Made by a program: the position numbers and the translations under genes
Shown: positions 20,621 to 32,429 of the stretch, one piece after another
How the letters are laid out: each line of letters starts with the position of its first letter
How positions within the stretch are numbered: position 1 is the stretch's first letter
The notes under the pieces: model-generated
Databases searched by the model: none
What the model was told of the DNA's origin: nothing
What the model saw: only the letters and a program-made list of their open reading frames with translations
NCBI GenBank assembly: GCA_950106755.1
Contig: OX467091.1
Span: 22,213,538 to 22,277,537 of the forward strand
DNA: 64,000 nucleotides
Source of the DNA: Climacium dendroides
Lineage: Eukaryota; Streptophyta; Bryopsida; Hypnales; Climaciaceae
Direction: 5' to 3'

Positions 20621-22165
20621 ATGGATGGATCTTATTCATGTTTGAACAATAGATCTAAGCCTCAAATCCCCGCTTCTTCCATACCATCATCTAATTATTG
20701 TGACACCATTACAAAGTCTTTGGAGGATCAAACATCTATGCAAACCATTGAAGAGAAAATTGAGCACTCCAAAACTCATTGGAGTCAAGTAGCCAAGTTT
20801 GAGTTGGATGAGGACAAAGTGGTAGAGGCAAGCAATGCGGAAGTCTTATAGACTTTGCAATCTCATCCCAAATGGGGCTCTTTCTTCCAAACCTTTGGTA
20901 AAGATGGGATGGGTGAATTGGTAATAGGCCAAAAATTTGCTGAAGGTGGTCAAGTTGAGCTTTATAATGTAGAGATTCATTGGAATGAGACATGGAGGAA
21001 TGAAAATGACTTAAGAAAGGGACAAAGGTGGGCTTTGAAGGTGTTCAAGAATGGGACTTCCTTGTGACAATTGTAGCTACAATGGCCTCGTGAAATGTTG
21101 CATAACTATGTGGACAATGTGGAATGGGAAAGTAATGGGGGCCAATTCAAAATTAGGGATTGTAGTGAAATGTATCGTGGGATATTGTTGGAAGATGGAT
21201 GATTTGCATTCTTGATGGTGAAGGAACATGTAGATTTGTGATGTTGGATTGATCATTTCATGTTAACAAAAAAAAAAATCATTGTCCATTTGTAAACATT
21301 CAAGATGTAGAAGGAATTATGTATAAAGTGGCTATGGGAATGGAATGGTTATACAACCGCGGCATTATTCATCGAGACCTCAAAGCATCCAATAAGGTCA
21401 TATTCGTTATATTGAGACTTTTGGTAGTCTCATTTTTATCCTCGACTCGAAGATAAATCATAATAACTGTTCAATTTTAAGACTATTTGGTAAGGTGAGA
21501 TTTCAATGTATTAATATACATAAAAACCTTTGACTTCCCAAAGGTTGCAGGCTCATCTTATCCTTGACTCGAGGATAAATCACTATAACTGTTTTAGGGT
21601 TGTAGTCTCAAAATGTGTAGATTGTCTCATTTTAACGAATAAGGCCATCAATGTGCTTTGTACCCGATTAGAAGATGGTTGGGCATTTTTCGTGGCGGAT
21701 TTTGAATGTCCTATTGGAGTTGTTGGAACATGTTTATTTAGGGCTCCAGAAATATTGTGCGCATGCAAGGATTATACTATTAGTAACAAGCCAAAATTGT
21801 TTACGAAAGAATTTGATGTTTATAGTTATGGAATGTTGTGTTATGAAATCTTGACAAGGAAGCTTCCATTTGAAGACTATGGGAAGATTGACTTTGATCA
21901 TGTATTGGAAGGAGAAAGGCCAAAGGTACCAAAGTATGTAGTTGGATGAATGCAAGAATTATTAAGAATGTGTTGGTGGTTCAATCCTGCAACTAAACCA
22001 TCTTTTGGAGAAAGCTTGAAGATTCTTTTGGCTAAATCAAAACTATGTAGGAAATGGGATGTCCATAGAAAGAAATTCGAGGTAGAAAATGTGATGGAAA
22101 TTAGTCATCCATCATTAAGAACACTCCCTATTATAGATTGGGGGAGTGACTATGAGAAGTGCTAG
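20621..22165 (+). pseudogene. Dead TKL-kinase copy K3
   Basis: Starts with ATG 20,621 (MDGSYSCLNNRS) and can be followed to the family C-terminus. It carries in-frame stops at 20,849 (TAG), about 21,066 (TGA), 21,075 (TAG), about 21,199, about 21,240 and about 21,948, and a 250-bp insertion at 21,394-21,643. Most stops fit C-to-T changes of CGA, CAA or CAG, or G-to-A changes of TGG. The catalytic stretch before the insertion still reads IIHRDLKASN, and VADFECPIGVVGT after it retains the DFE variant. The flanks match K5 (32.4-36.2 kb), so K3 and K5 look like a duplicated pair. Confidence 0.85.
21394..21643. mobile_element. 250-bp terminal-inverted-repeat element inside K3, 9-bp target duplication
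   Basis: The left end (AAGGTCATATTCGTTATATT) and inverted right end (GGCCTTATTCGTTAAAATG) are similar over ~23 bp. It splits the kinase codons for KASN and NVLC, and GCATCCAAT before it resembles GCCATCAAT after it, a decayed 9-bp duplication typical of Mutator-like elements. Internal repeats (GACTCGA(A/G)GATAAATCA) occur twice. Another partial copy lies at 4,228. Confidence 0.65.
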
Positions 22166-22500
22166 TAGCAAAGTCCATCTTGTAAGTCTTTTTGTTGGTT
22201 ATTTTCTTGGTCTAGGTTATCTTTGTTTCTACTAATGATACTTTTTAAGTATTTTTATGTATTTTTTGAAACTAAAAATCTATTTGAAAAAAATCAAGTC
22301 ATAAATTGAGATCATGAAAACTTATCTAAGTTTCATTTATCCTTTTAAGGGATTGAAGTCTTATAGTAAATTTAAAATGCAATGAAACAAAGACTAGATT
22401 GAATGTGTATGTTTTGGCTTTGAGTGGCATTGTAGGACAAAGGAATGCACAAAAGAACAAAAAAAATTGTTATCTTATTTAAAAAGATAAAAGACTGATT
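22166..22500 (+). repeat. K3 3' flank shared with K5
   Basis: Aligns with 33,971-34,330; shared landmarks include TTAAGTAT..TTATGTATTTTTT, ATTGTAGGACAAA(G/T)GAATG and TTGTTATCTT followed by AAAGATAA. It shows that the K3/K5 duplication extended past the gene. Non-coding. Confidence 0.6.
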
Positions 22501-22679
22501 CTCATGTTGTCAATTTGTGTAGAACCTGTAGTATTTGAAGGTCAATTCATGCTTTAGTTAGTCATAGTTTCTAGCGAAGTCTAGATTTGGGATCATTCCA
22601 TTTGCTTTAGGTGAATGTTTGAGTTGTTTCCCTTGTCAAAGCTTCTAGAGCTTATTTTTAGGCCAGGTGACACAATTTG

Positions 22680-23015
22680 TCTTTAGGTATGTAACTCTCA
22701 AGTGAAAGAGACATAAATGTCCAGTACTTGTGTTATGCATTCTTATCACAAAGGGATATAATTTATACTTGAAATTTTAAGTTCTTTCATGAAGCATAGG
22801 GCTAGTGTTGTTGTATTTGAAGTGAATAAACAAGAATCTTGCAATATATTCTCCATACATCTAAATATTTGTTTTATAACAAGTCTATCATTTTGATTTC
22901 TTTCATTTTTTATCTTTCAAATGGTAGCCTTCATTGAATAAGGAGGGGTTAGTTCCAATTAATCTTACAATGCACTAGATTGAAAGCTTGGTGAGTAGCA
23001 ACTGGATTAATCCGT
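22680..23015 (+). repeat. R2 repeat, paired with 35,890-36,225
   Basis: The two copies share CATTCTTATC(A/G)CA, ATACTTGAAAT-like, TAAGTTCTT, GAAGCA(T/C)AGG, GTGAATAAA, CAAGAATCTT and CACTAGATTGAA in the same order. It is the second part of the K3/K5 downstream block. No coding frame is shared by both copies. Confidence 0.6.
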
Positions 23016-23192
23016 AAAGTCCCAAGTGTCCCTTTAAGGGATACTTGAGAATTTGGGCAAGTTTCTATAACCTCAATTTTTGGTGATTTTTTTTGAAAAA
23101 TTTCTTAGAATATAAAAAAACTCATTAGCTTTGTGGGAATATGATTTTTATTTCAATTGGTGTGTGGGAGCAAAAATTATGCCATTTCAAGC

Positions 23193-24150
23193 CCTAAACA
23201 ATTTGACTATGTTTTTTACCAAAAATGCTCCAAAATTGCCATCTCTAGTACAAGTACCAAATTTGTGAAAAAAATAAAATTTTGAACACATCTAACCATA
23301 GGATCTTATATCACTTTGGTTTGAGAAATTGTGAAAAAAAATCCAGAAATTTGCACTGTGTAGATTGCAAGATATTAGTGTTTGAAGTAACAAAAATCCT
23401 TTCTTTGTCTGTGCAAAAAAACAAATAGTTGCACTTCACAAGGTTAGATCACTATGAAAAAATGCCCAAAATGGTGGTTACTCTTTGAAGTCATTCTTCA
23501 AGTCAAGTTGGCTACATCCTCAAAGAATTTCAAATCATTTGGAATTTTACAACATATAGGAAAAAAATAGAAAGTAGAAAGAAGTAGAAAACAATTCAAA
23601 ATACTAAATTGTTAACAATTTATTTATGGAATTGAAAAATGCCAATACCAATGTCTGTAATGTTGTAATAAACCATATCTGCCTAATGTTTTTAATTTTT
23701 TCCAATTTTTTTAAAAATTGAGTTAAATAAAGGACTTCAAACTTCAAAGTTTATTTTAGAATATAGATTCCATAACAACCCATAAACTACTCACAACTGA
23801 AATTCCTCATAACTTTCATCTCATTAATCAAAATGGAACAATTCAAAGATTTCCACGTATATATAAATCTAGTGAACAAATTTCAAATTTTTATTTTCTT
23901 AAAAAGCTATTTTAAAAGAAGTTTCTTTTTGCCCGGATTGCTTGCCAAATGTTGAAAATTACATATCATACAATAACTTTTTAACCATGTAGTCAAAAGT
24001 TATTAAAATTGTTGGGCCTTAAAGCTACTCCTCGGGCACATGTTGTGTGAAAATTTCAATGAAAAAAATAATAATTCCATTTGTAGTGAGCTGTCCAAAA
24101 TTGCTATGTTACCAAAAAAACACCGTTTGGTCCTTTAGAGATTAAACATA
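23193..24150 (-). mobile_element. ~1-kb CCTAAAG-terminated non-autonomous element, reverse
   Basis: Reverse copy of the element at 34,895-35,840 and of 57,255-57,900, sharing TTTTTAACCATGTAGTCAAA, GATCTTATATCAC-like and GAAATTGT-type blocks along nearly its whole length. The ends carry CCCTAAAC and TCCTTTAGAGATTAAA, decayed versions of a CCCCTAAA / TTTAGGGG pair. No transposase. Confidence 0.6.
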
Positions 24151-25160
24151 ACTTTCACTTTGCTAGGCAAAAAAAGGATTCCACAAAAAATTTAAATAAA
24201 ATTTAAAATCTTTTTTTTTCTTATAGATCTTATTTTTGTCTACATCTGAAGCTTTAATTCATTCTATTTGAATTAGTGATGTGAAAGTTATGAACACTCT
24301 TATTTTGGGGCAATCTAAACATTTTCTTGAAAAAATAACTTCTAAAATTCATATTTGAATGCAATTTTTTCAATTTTTCAAAAAAAGTTGTTTGATAAGG
24401 TTAAGTTTGTTTGAAAGAACAATCTCACCATTGGGATTATGGTGTTTCAATTCCATCTTAGAGCTATTAATAATTTAGTATTTCATTGAATCTCACACCT
24501 ACTTCTACTTAACAATTTTTTAATGAATGAAAATCAAGTGTTTTTCTTTTTGAATTTTTTATGCCCAACTCTCAACTCAAATCTTCAACATAAAAAATTT
24601 TGAGCTCAAACTCAACAGTACAAAAAAATTTAAATAAAGAGACTCAAAACCATATTTATTAATTGGAATCAAATAAATTGAGTTTCATTGTCAAATTTTG
24701 CAAATTAACTTGTCTTCTTCACTTTAAACCCAAATATTTTACAATCTACGTACTAAAATTCCTACTACACAAAATAGTGAAATTAGGTTGTCCCTCATTA
24801 ATTTCTCGACATTCCACACTATATATATGTACTCTTATTATAGAAGGATCAGTAATGTAGGAACCATGTGTGTTGCATGGGTTGGTGCACTGATTCATGG
24901 CTCCGGTTTTGAGAACTGATAGTGCCTCCATTTGGACAAATGGTGAGTCATAAGGTAACTTTCTTGACTAAGGCAACCTAATTGTTAAGGCAACCTAATT
25001 TCACTATTTTGTGTACACATTCTTATACTAGTCCAATGCAAAATCCTATGGTTAGCTATGCCAAAAAAAATTAAAATTTCAAGAGTTTTGCACCTTGCAA
25101 TAGAAATGGTAGTTTTGTGGGGTTTTTGAAAGAGAGAAGGCCTTGGAACTTTAGGGGTTA
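24151..25160. other. AT-rich spacer with an inverted kinase 3'-flank fragment
   Basis: 24,640-24,690 (CAAATAAATTGAGTTTCATT) is the inverse of 25,650-25,690. Otherwise AT-rich with no gene. Confidence 0.4.
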
Positions 25161-25164
25161 ACTT

Positions 25165-25500
25165 ACATATTGTGATGTGCTCTATGAACATCACTTTCAT
25201 TTTCCTTTATACCATATTCAATGTTTGGTTTTTTGGCTATATGTCACCAATTTTGACATAAAGAAACAAACATCCCTATGTCCCTCCAAATATAATGCAA
25301 TGGCATACTGCCAAGAACACAAGTTCTTCAGTAAAAAAACCATTCACCATATTCCAGTGGATACATGTCATGTTGCAAAAATAACACACTATTTTTACCA
25401 CCAATAGTATTTGAAGTGCTTGGCATTCATTCACCATGAATGTCTTGAGAACCAACCAAACCAATTCCTAAAACCAAACTCAAGGTAAATCTATGCTGAG
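25165..25500 (+). repeat. R3 repeat carrying a 126-bp insertion
   Basis: The outer parts match 36,695-36,900 (GTGCTC..TGAACA, CACTTTCAT, GTGGAT.CATGTCATG, GAAGTGCTTGGCATTCATTC). The inner 25,220-25,345 is absent from that copy and is flanked by the 9-bp direct repeat ACCATATTC (25,211-25,219 and 25,346-25,354). The insert is a small Mutator-like MITE candidate. Confidence 0.65.
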
Positions 25501-25549
25501 TAATATTATTTATTTATTTTGTTTGTTTCTTTTATGATGCCATTTTTTT

Positions 25550-25553
<4 letters not shown>

Positions 25554-25610
<57 letters not shown>
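25554..25610. repeat. (TA)n microsatellite
   Basis: About 28 uninterrupted TA repeats. Confidence 0.95.
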
Positions 25611-25614
<4 letters not shown>

Positions 25615-25639
25615 ATTAGAATCATGTTTTCATATAATC

Positions 25640-27885
25640 TAGATTATGTTATCAAAATGAAACTCAATTTATTTGATTCTAATTAAGAAATTTGTACATA
25701 TGGTTTGGTCTAAATCAACGTAGGGAGGTAATTCCACTTATTGTATATAATAGCTAATTGGGCAATAGAAATTTCATCATCATGCTTGGATCTAGGGTTG
25801 TGTATATGTAGTAGGTACAAATTGGTTTAAGGAAATGCTCTAAACCAAAGTTATCTTATAAGTCATCTATTTATCTTATAAGTCACCTTTCTTGTGTCTA
25901 CAAAATGTTTATAATTATAAATTCAATGAAATGTTTCTAGCATTGTTGAACATCACAAAACACGTTTTCAAGCATCACAAAGAGTAATTTTTGTGGATTA
26001 TTACTTAATTGTATCAATCAATAGAGTTTTAAGAACATACTATATAGATGTTGAAAGATAAAATTAATTTTACAAAAAATTAAGTTCCAAATAAATTGTT
26101 AATTGACACCCTAATTTAGTATTTGTTCATGGGTGATTGCAAGAAAGATCATTCCTTTTTTCCATCACCCTTAAAGTGATGAACTTGTCATGCACTACAA
26201 GTTTTGAAGTATGAATCTCGTGAGCTTGATTTTTTTGGTTGAAGATGATTGTTTTGATTGTAATGGTATTCCTTCTTTTTTAGAAATAAAAAAGAATCAT
26301 TTTATATTTTGAAATCATATTTTCTAATTTATTATGCTTTGAGGTTGGGAGGGGTATACTAGGGAGTAAACAAAATTAATGATTTAAAGCTGAAATTTTT
26401 GTGGTCTACTTCCACATTAGGCAAGTATGTTTCTACCAAAGGGCATCTAAAAATGTATTATTTTATTTCTTCTATATATGTGCAAATGGGTGGGCGTACT
26501 TTTGAACATTGAAAATGGTTTCAAGACTTCTTTGAATGAATTCTCTTTTACCATTAAGTCTTTGTAAATAGCAATCATTTAGGATTTTTTTCCCACAAAT
26601 TTCTATTTATTATTAAATTATACCTTGTTGTATCTATTTCTTGTGAAAACTCTTAAGTTGTCCATAGTACTATGGACTATTTGTGAGTACGATTAAATTC
26701 ATAACCAAACTCGTATCCCATTATTCTATGATAATGTATTTAGAGCATAAGCTTATTTTAGTATTATAATTATTTTATGAAGGTAACATTGTGGTTTACA
26801 AGTCACAATACATGAAAGACAAAAGTGCATTACTATGAGAAAGGTCAAGTAGACCAATGTATAACTACAAAGATGGACTGTTGCTCTCAACCTAAAATTC
26901 AACTACAATCTTTTTAATTGAAACAACTTAATTCCTAATTCTTGAATTTGATACTTTTTTAACATTCAGTAAGGTAGCCTGTCCATATTCTATCTATGCT
27001 TTAAGAATTGTTTCGATTTTTGTACCATGAATTGTTACTATAAGAATGGAAAATTGTCTAGTAATGAATTGGTGCCAATTTTGGAATTGAGTTTGATTCG
27101 GAATTAAATACAATTTCAATGTAAATAATGTGGAATTATGAGTGGTGGAACACTCTATGCAATCCTAAATAATTACATGCACTATGTTGCTCAAGTTTAA
27201 GGTTTGCATACCTTCATTTTTTAACTCCATTTACACCATTGTTGGATAGTTTTGTGACATTTAATAGTAGTACCTATAGACTTCAATAGTATCTATTGTT
27301 ACAAGCTTTAAAAAATCATATCTAATTCAATTGAAGTCCAAAAATTATGAATCAAATTGTAATGCATGTGTCTTCCTTTCTTCTTTCTCTAGAAGTTTGT
27401 TAGAAAACTCTTTAAGCCACATAGAAGAGATCCTCAACCAATATACTCTTAAATGGGTAGTTTTTGCATCTCCTACCTTAGCATTCAAGGAGATTGCCTT
27501 CTTCCAAGAGAATGATGTGGAATATTTCATATCATTTCACACCCTATTAGTAACAACACTACAAGAGAAAGGGATGTTTTAAGTATAGCCCTAGTAGTAT
27601 AGTCTTTTAAGTAATGACCTATAAGTTGTCTTTTAAGTAAAATTTTATTAAAAATACATGTGACAACCTCACACTTAACAAATAATTGACCAATGCCCCC
27701 AAATCTATTTTTCAATATTTTCAAACTATACTTTGAAAAGGGCTTCAAAACTCAATGTTTTAGAATGTTAGGAGTGCACTAAACTCTACATATAGTACAA
27801 AATTGGTTTTTAAAATGTTATTATTAGCTTAATCAGAAACATTTTGTCCAACATGATGATCATTTTGGGATAGAGGAAGTAGTAA
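25640..27885. other. Gene-free AT-rich tract
   Basis: 25,650-25,745 is the kinase 3'-flank block without an adjacent kinase body. The rest, including the frame at 27,331-27,582, shows no recognisable protein or codon bias. Confidence 0.45.
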
Positions 27886-27889
27886 AATG

Positions 27890-28110
27890 CAATGTCAATG
27901 TGTTAGTATTCACAAATCAAACCCAAGTAGAATTATAAATTTACCATTAAAATTATAATTTCTATGAATTTTTGAAGTAGTTTGCCTTGAAATTACAAAC
28001 CACCCATTGAATGGAGTCATATATATATCCCATAATTGCCCTTCCATATATATATATATTGGCACTTAAATTTCCACCAATGAAGGATTGACATGTAATC
28101 TCACGCATAT
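27890..28110 (+). repeat. R4 repeat, paired with 36,965-37,190
   Basis: Shared blocks are AATCAAA(C/T)CCAAGT, AATTATAA, TTTTTGAAGT, TTTGCCTTGAAATTACAAA, TGGAGTCATA, CCAATGGCACTTAA-like, and AAGGATTGA followed by ATGT. Non-coding. Confidence 0.55.
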
Positions 28111-28139
28111 TTAAGTTTAATAATGGTCACATTTAGGAA

Positions 28140-28430
28140 ACTTATATATAAATTTTTGCATGATATAGTACTTGTTTTGGTCAAGTCATATCTTTTTTCA
28201 AAATGCACATGTGCGGGTTTTGCAAGGCCTTTGATCTAAAATAGGTGCCTATTGCAAAATTATTTGGAAATTCATAGGTAATTTATATATGCTCTAAAAA
28301 ATATGAAATCACTTATACTAAATTTTGCATCAATTTCATTTCAAGTAAAAAATAAGGAAAAATACTTTTAGGCATTAGAAAGGGCAAATAGCCCTTAAAG
28401 AGTCACTTTATAAGCATACTACTTTATAAT
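28140..28430 (-). mobile_element. Decayed MITE-like element, AGGTAGTATGG family, reverse
   Basis: Reverse complement of the 31,802 element core (ATAGGTGCCTATT, AAATTCATAGGTAATTTATA, AAAAATATGAAATCACTT). Ends decayed; non-coding. A second reverse copy is at 59,965-60,295. Confidence 0.5.
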
Positions 28431-28731
28431 AAGTGGAATTATTTTCCTATGCTACCTTAGACCAAACAAAATATACATATTTATTAGTTGGAATGAAGTA
28501 TAATGAACTTTATTTCAACATAGTTGAGAATAAAATGGAAATACAACTCTAATAAAAATAAAATATACAAAATTCATGATTTCACAAAAGAAAAGAAAAA
28601 AGTACACAAAAATGCCATTAGTAGGAAAATGACCCATATTAAGAAGACTCATACAACAAACTTGACTACTAGTTGGCCTTCTAATAGTCACTTCTCTAAT
28701 CCTGCTAACCTTCTTACTAGATGTCTAGTTT

Positions 28732-29949
28732 TCAATGTATTATTGCCTCACGTTTTTTTCTATAGGCATGGATTTCTCTACATTCTCTTGAATTAGCTAA
28801 AAGAAACTCCAATATTTCTCCAAAAGATGGTCTACTAGAGGGATTAGATTGCCAACACATTCTTAATAAATCTCGTATCCATCTAGAAACATACTTTGGT
28901 ACTTTTGGCCTTTCTCCTTCCAATACATGATCAAAGTCCATCTTCCCATAGTCTTCAAATGGAAGCTTCCCTGTCAAGATCTCATAACACAACATCCCAT
29001 AACTGTAGACATCAGATTCCTTTGTAAACAATTCAGGCTTGTCGTTGATGCTATAATCTTTGCATGCTTGTAATATTTCTGGAGCCCTAAAAAACCCTGT
29101 CCCAATAACTCCAATGGAGCATTCAAAATCTGCCACATAACATCCCCAACCATCTTCTACTTTTGTACAAAGCACATTGGATGCTTTGAGGTCCCGATGA
29201 ATAATGCCACGATTGTGCAACCACTCCATTCCCACAGCTACTTTATACATAAGTCCTTCCACACATTCAAGTTTTGAAAATGGACAATGGTCCTTTTTTG
29301 TTGACAATATGAGGTGATCAATGTGGAGTCGCAAATCTTCATGTTCCTTCACCATCAAGAATGCAAATCGGCCATCTTCCAACAATATTCCACGATATAC
29401 ATCACTATGATTCCTATCTTTGGGAAGATTACCACAATGTTCCCATTCTATTTTGTCTATGTAGTTTTGCAACATTCCACGAGGCCATTGTAGTTACAAC
29501 TGTCGCAAGGAAGTTCCCTTCTTGAACACCTTCAATGTCCACTTATTTCCAAGTCGCAAGTCCTCCTCATTCCTCCATTGCTCATTCCATTGAATCTTTA
29601 CATCATAAAGCTCAGCTTGACCACCTTTGGCAAACTTGGGGCCCATCACCACCTCACCCATCCCATCTTTACCAAAAGTCTGAAAGAAATTGCCCCAATC
29701 CAGATGAGATTGCAAAGTTTGGAAAACTTCCACATTGCTCGCTTCCACTTCTTCATCTACATCCTGTTCAAACTTGGACACTTGGCTCCAATGAGTCTTT
29801 GATTGCTCAATTTGTTCTTCAATGATTTGTATGGAAGTTTGATCTTCTAGAGACTTTGTAATGATGTCAAGATAATTAAATGATGGTGTGGAAGAAGTGG
29901 AGATTCCATACTTGGATTTGCTACTCAAATAAGAGCATGATCCACCCAT
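28732..29949 (-). pseudogene. Nearly intact TKL-kinase copy K4 with one internal stop
   Basis: Reading the minus strand from ATG 29,949 (MGGSCSYLSSK, a myristoylation-like start) the frame is open for 151 codons and stops at TAA 29,496-29,494. It then continues in the same frame (LQWPRGMLQNY...) to the stop at 28,732. Only this one codon interrupts ~404 residues. The domain keeps the glycine loop (FAKGGQAELYDV), LKVF lysine, IIHRDLKASN, ADFEC (the DFE variant), RAPEIL and the C-lobe CWQSNPSSRPSFG. The stop is followed by CTA. A recent nonsense allele is likely; stop readthrough is the alternative. Flanks on both sides match other copies. The C-terminus is shorter than in K2. Confidence 0.8.
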
Positions 29950-30400
29950 CGTTGCAACTAATATATAAGGCCTTCATTCCAAGTCTTGGTGGTAATAGGT
30001 GAGTATTCTTGATTTAGATCCTAATGTTGCATTTATTCGCTTCTCCTGTCTCAAGACAAAAGCAATACAATTCAAATATATACATGAAAAAGGAACCCAA
30101 ATTCCAAAGTGTAAAAAAACACTAAATTGTAGTTGGCAAGGCATCCCAAAACTGAATAACCTATAATGCAAAACTAAAATTGTAAATCTATACAAGGCCC
30201 TTGCATAGAAGTTGGAGTATTCATATCAAGAAATTACACTATAAAGCAAAAGTTCCACAAAAAAGTGACAACAATGTCAATTAGCAAAGCATGAATTAGC
30301 AAAGCATATTCAAGATGAAAACCAAAGACAATTGAAGAAAGAGGTTCAACTTCAACAATGAAACATCATGAAGAGAAGAAGTGCAGTACCTAAAGTTCGA
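29950..30400 (-). promoter_or_regulatory. Conserved 5' flank and leader of K4
   Basis: On the minus strand this contains the family leader segment (30,390-30,290: CTTCTTCTCTTCATGATG-like, CCTCTTTCTTCAATTG) and the ACCAAGACTTGGAATGAA block right before the start. Its compact layout equals that of K3. Confidence 0.5.
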
Positions 30401-31290
30401 TGAGTTCTTGGTCATGAGGATGTACCAAAGTAGTATTCCATAGCCCACTCATAACAAGAAACTAGAAGGTAAAAGAACAATTGTGGCATTTTAGATGACC
30501 CTCTAGCATGTGAGAACTAGTCTTAGCAATGCCAATTCCTTTATATTGATGACATAAGAAGCTAAATTCAGCATGAAGCGCAAGTTTGAATAAATCAATC
30601 TGAGAAAGCTTTAAGGGTTCTTGGATAGATACCAAATAAGCAACGGAACTCTTTAAAAACAAAAAATCAACTCCTTCTATCATAACACAACCTCTAGACT
30701 TAGGTCCAATGCAATGACAAAATGGCAAATTGAATGAAAATGTATCCAAGGCGTATGTAAGGAAAATTTCCTGAAAACAACAACAAAAGTCGCATACTCA
30801 ACTTGCATATTCAATTATAAACTAGTGACTATGTACCCATAGTGACTAACACAAGAAAAAAATGGAGTAAAAAAACATCAGATGTGCAACATTTTCACTA
30901 ACAAGGTCACCTAATATCAAAGAGCATGCAAATGAAAAGTTAACATAGTCTACTAGAGGAAAAAATTCCTCTTACCAGATCCTCCAACCCGCACCACTAC
31001 AATCTGCTCCTCATCCAGTCGAACCTAAAGCACCTAGAAACCATGAACTAATCCTCCACCCTCTTAACTAACCACACAGCCTCCAACCCCCACCACTACA
31101 ATCTATTCCTCGACCAAACCTAAGGCATCCTAACATCAAAATACAGACTACTGAACCAAAAGCAAGGTAGGCAAGCTCTCCCCATCCAGTCAAACCTAAA
31201 GAAACTAATCCTCCATTTTCTGAACCAGGCACACTGTCTCCATCCCCCAGTCACCACTAAACATCGAAAGCACCCAAGCATCTAAAACCA
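30400..31290. other. Spacer upstream of K4
   Basis: No gene recognised. 30,990-31,260 is CA- and CCT-rich with diverged internal repeats (CTAATCCTCCA, GCACC(A/T)CTA, CCTAAAG), possibly an intron or decayed tandem array. Confidence 0.35.
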
Positions 31291-31680
31291 GAGTAATGCG
31301 CCCAAAACTGAAATACAAGAAACCCTACTCATCCTGCTCTAACCAAAAGTACCTAAGCACTCAAAACTGGGACGCACTTCAGAGGAGAATGGGAGAACGC
31401 TCTAGTCGCGGCGGAACAAGCTACGGCACTTGTAAATTGGGAACGCACCTGTTTGAGAAAGAAAGGGAGAACCCGACGCAGCTGACCACGCCATTGTCGT
31501 AGCTCGGGACTGGAGCAGCAAGGGCAACAGAAGTGAAGTGCTGAGGCCCAATTCATACGCGAGACGTTATGTTCCCCTCCCCCCCAATAAGTCTTCACGC
31601 GGCCTCCACCGCGTCATCACAGCTGCCGTACGTACAGCTCTGCCGCACCTTCCCCAGTTGACCTTTGAGGCAGTGCGATT
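31290..31680 (-). promoter_or_regulatory. GC-rich tract, possible leader exon of K4
   Basis: The minus strand offers an exon-like GC-rich segment ending at CAAACAG followed by GTGCGTTCCC, a good donor, around 31,455. It lies ~1.5 kb upstream of K4, the same general position as the GC-rich modules of K2 and K3. Sequence similarity to those modules is only weak, so the link is positional. Confidence 0.3.
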
Positions 31681-31702
31681 AAAGCAGGCTAAATGTACAT
31701 TA

Positions 31703-32367
31703 AGGGAGCCAACCCATTTCCGGCCATTTGAGCAATTTCGCATATCTGGAGTGCTGTTTTCTTGAGTGGAGAAATTTTCCCATGTACGGAAATAGAGTTT
31801 AAGGTAGTATGGCCTTCAAGTGACCATTTTTTCATGAATAGAAATATTTTTAGATCGTTTTTCAGAGAAAGAAAAATGGATGCCGAACGTCACACAAGGG
31901 GTTTCATATTTTTTGAATCATTTTTGAATTACTTATGAATTTTCAAAAAAACATGTTGTAGGCACCTATTTGTGACCCTAGACAGGTCTTCCAAAATCCA
32001 ACCACTTGCAACTTCTAAAGTGATTTCAGTAAATCAAAGCCAACAATTGGCTCTTGTAATAAATAATGATTTTTTCTTGATTCTCTCAATGGCTTGAGAG
32101 GTCCATTTAAGGACCACCATTTTTTACAACATAATTACTACAAATTTTTTAGTTGAAGATTCTATTCGACATGTTCTTGTCATATAGATCCTCCTATTTC
32201 CAACCACAAGTTGGTTGCAGAATCAACCAAGACTACAACCAATCGTAATGTGCCATGACTGCATTAGAGATTGTGCCATAATTAATGTCTTGCTTTCTCC
32301 TGCTGATTGGAAAGAGTGTAGTCTATATAATGGGAATGGCCCCCGGTCAGGAATGGGTCAGCTCCCT
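31703..32367. mobile_element. AGGGAGCC-terminated MITE with a nested second MITE, TA target
   Basis: The left end AGGGAGCCAACCCATTTCC and inverted right end (GGAATGGGTCAGCTCCCT) are flanked by TA (31,701-31,702 and 32,368-32,369). The element is interrupted at 31,802-32,121; without that insert it matches 58,293-58,667. It sits within a repeat whose uninterrupted version is at 47,990-48,110. Non-coding. Confidence 0.8.
31802..32121 (+). mobile_element. Nested MITE, AGGTAGTATGG terminus
   Basis: The left end AGGTAGTATGGCC follows TA, and the right end, read in reverse, gives ATGGTGGTCCTTAAATGG. It splits the host MITE between AATAGAGTTT and CATAATTAC. Relatives are at 1,575, 6,600, 28,140 (minus) and 59,965 (minus). 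Confidence 0.7.
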
Positions 32368-32429
32368 TATCTGAAGCGAGTAAAAGACAAAGTCCATTTC
32401 ATTGGTCAAGATTTGAAAAGCGGGTATGA

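Noticed and set aside
25554..25610. Centromeric or origin-like AT tract
   Set aside because: A plain TA microsatellite; no supporting structure.
27331..27582. Hypothetical protein of 83 residues
   Set aside because: Isolated in AT-rich DNA, no codon bias, and an equally long antisense frame overlaps it.
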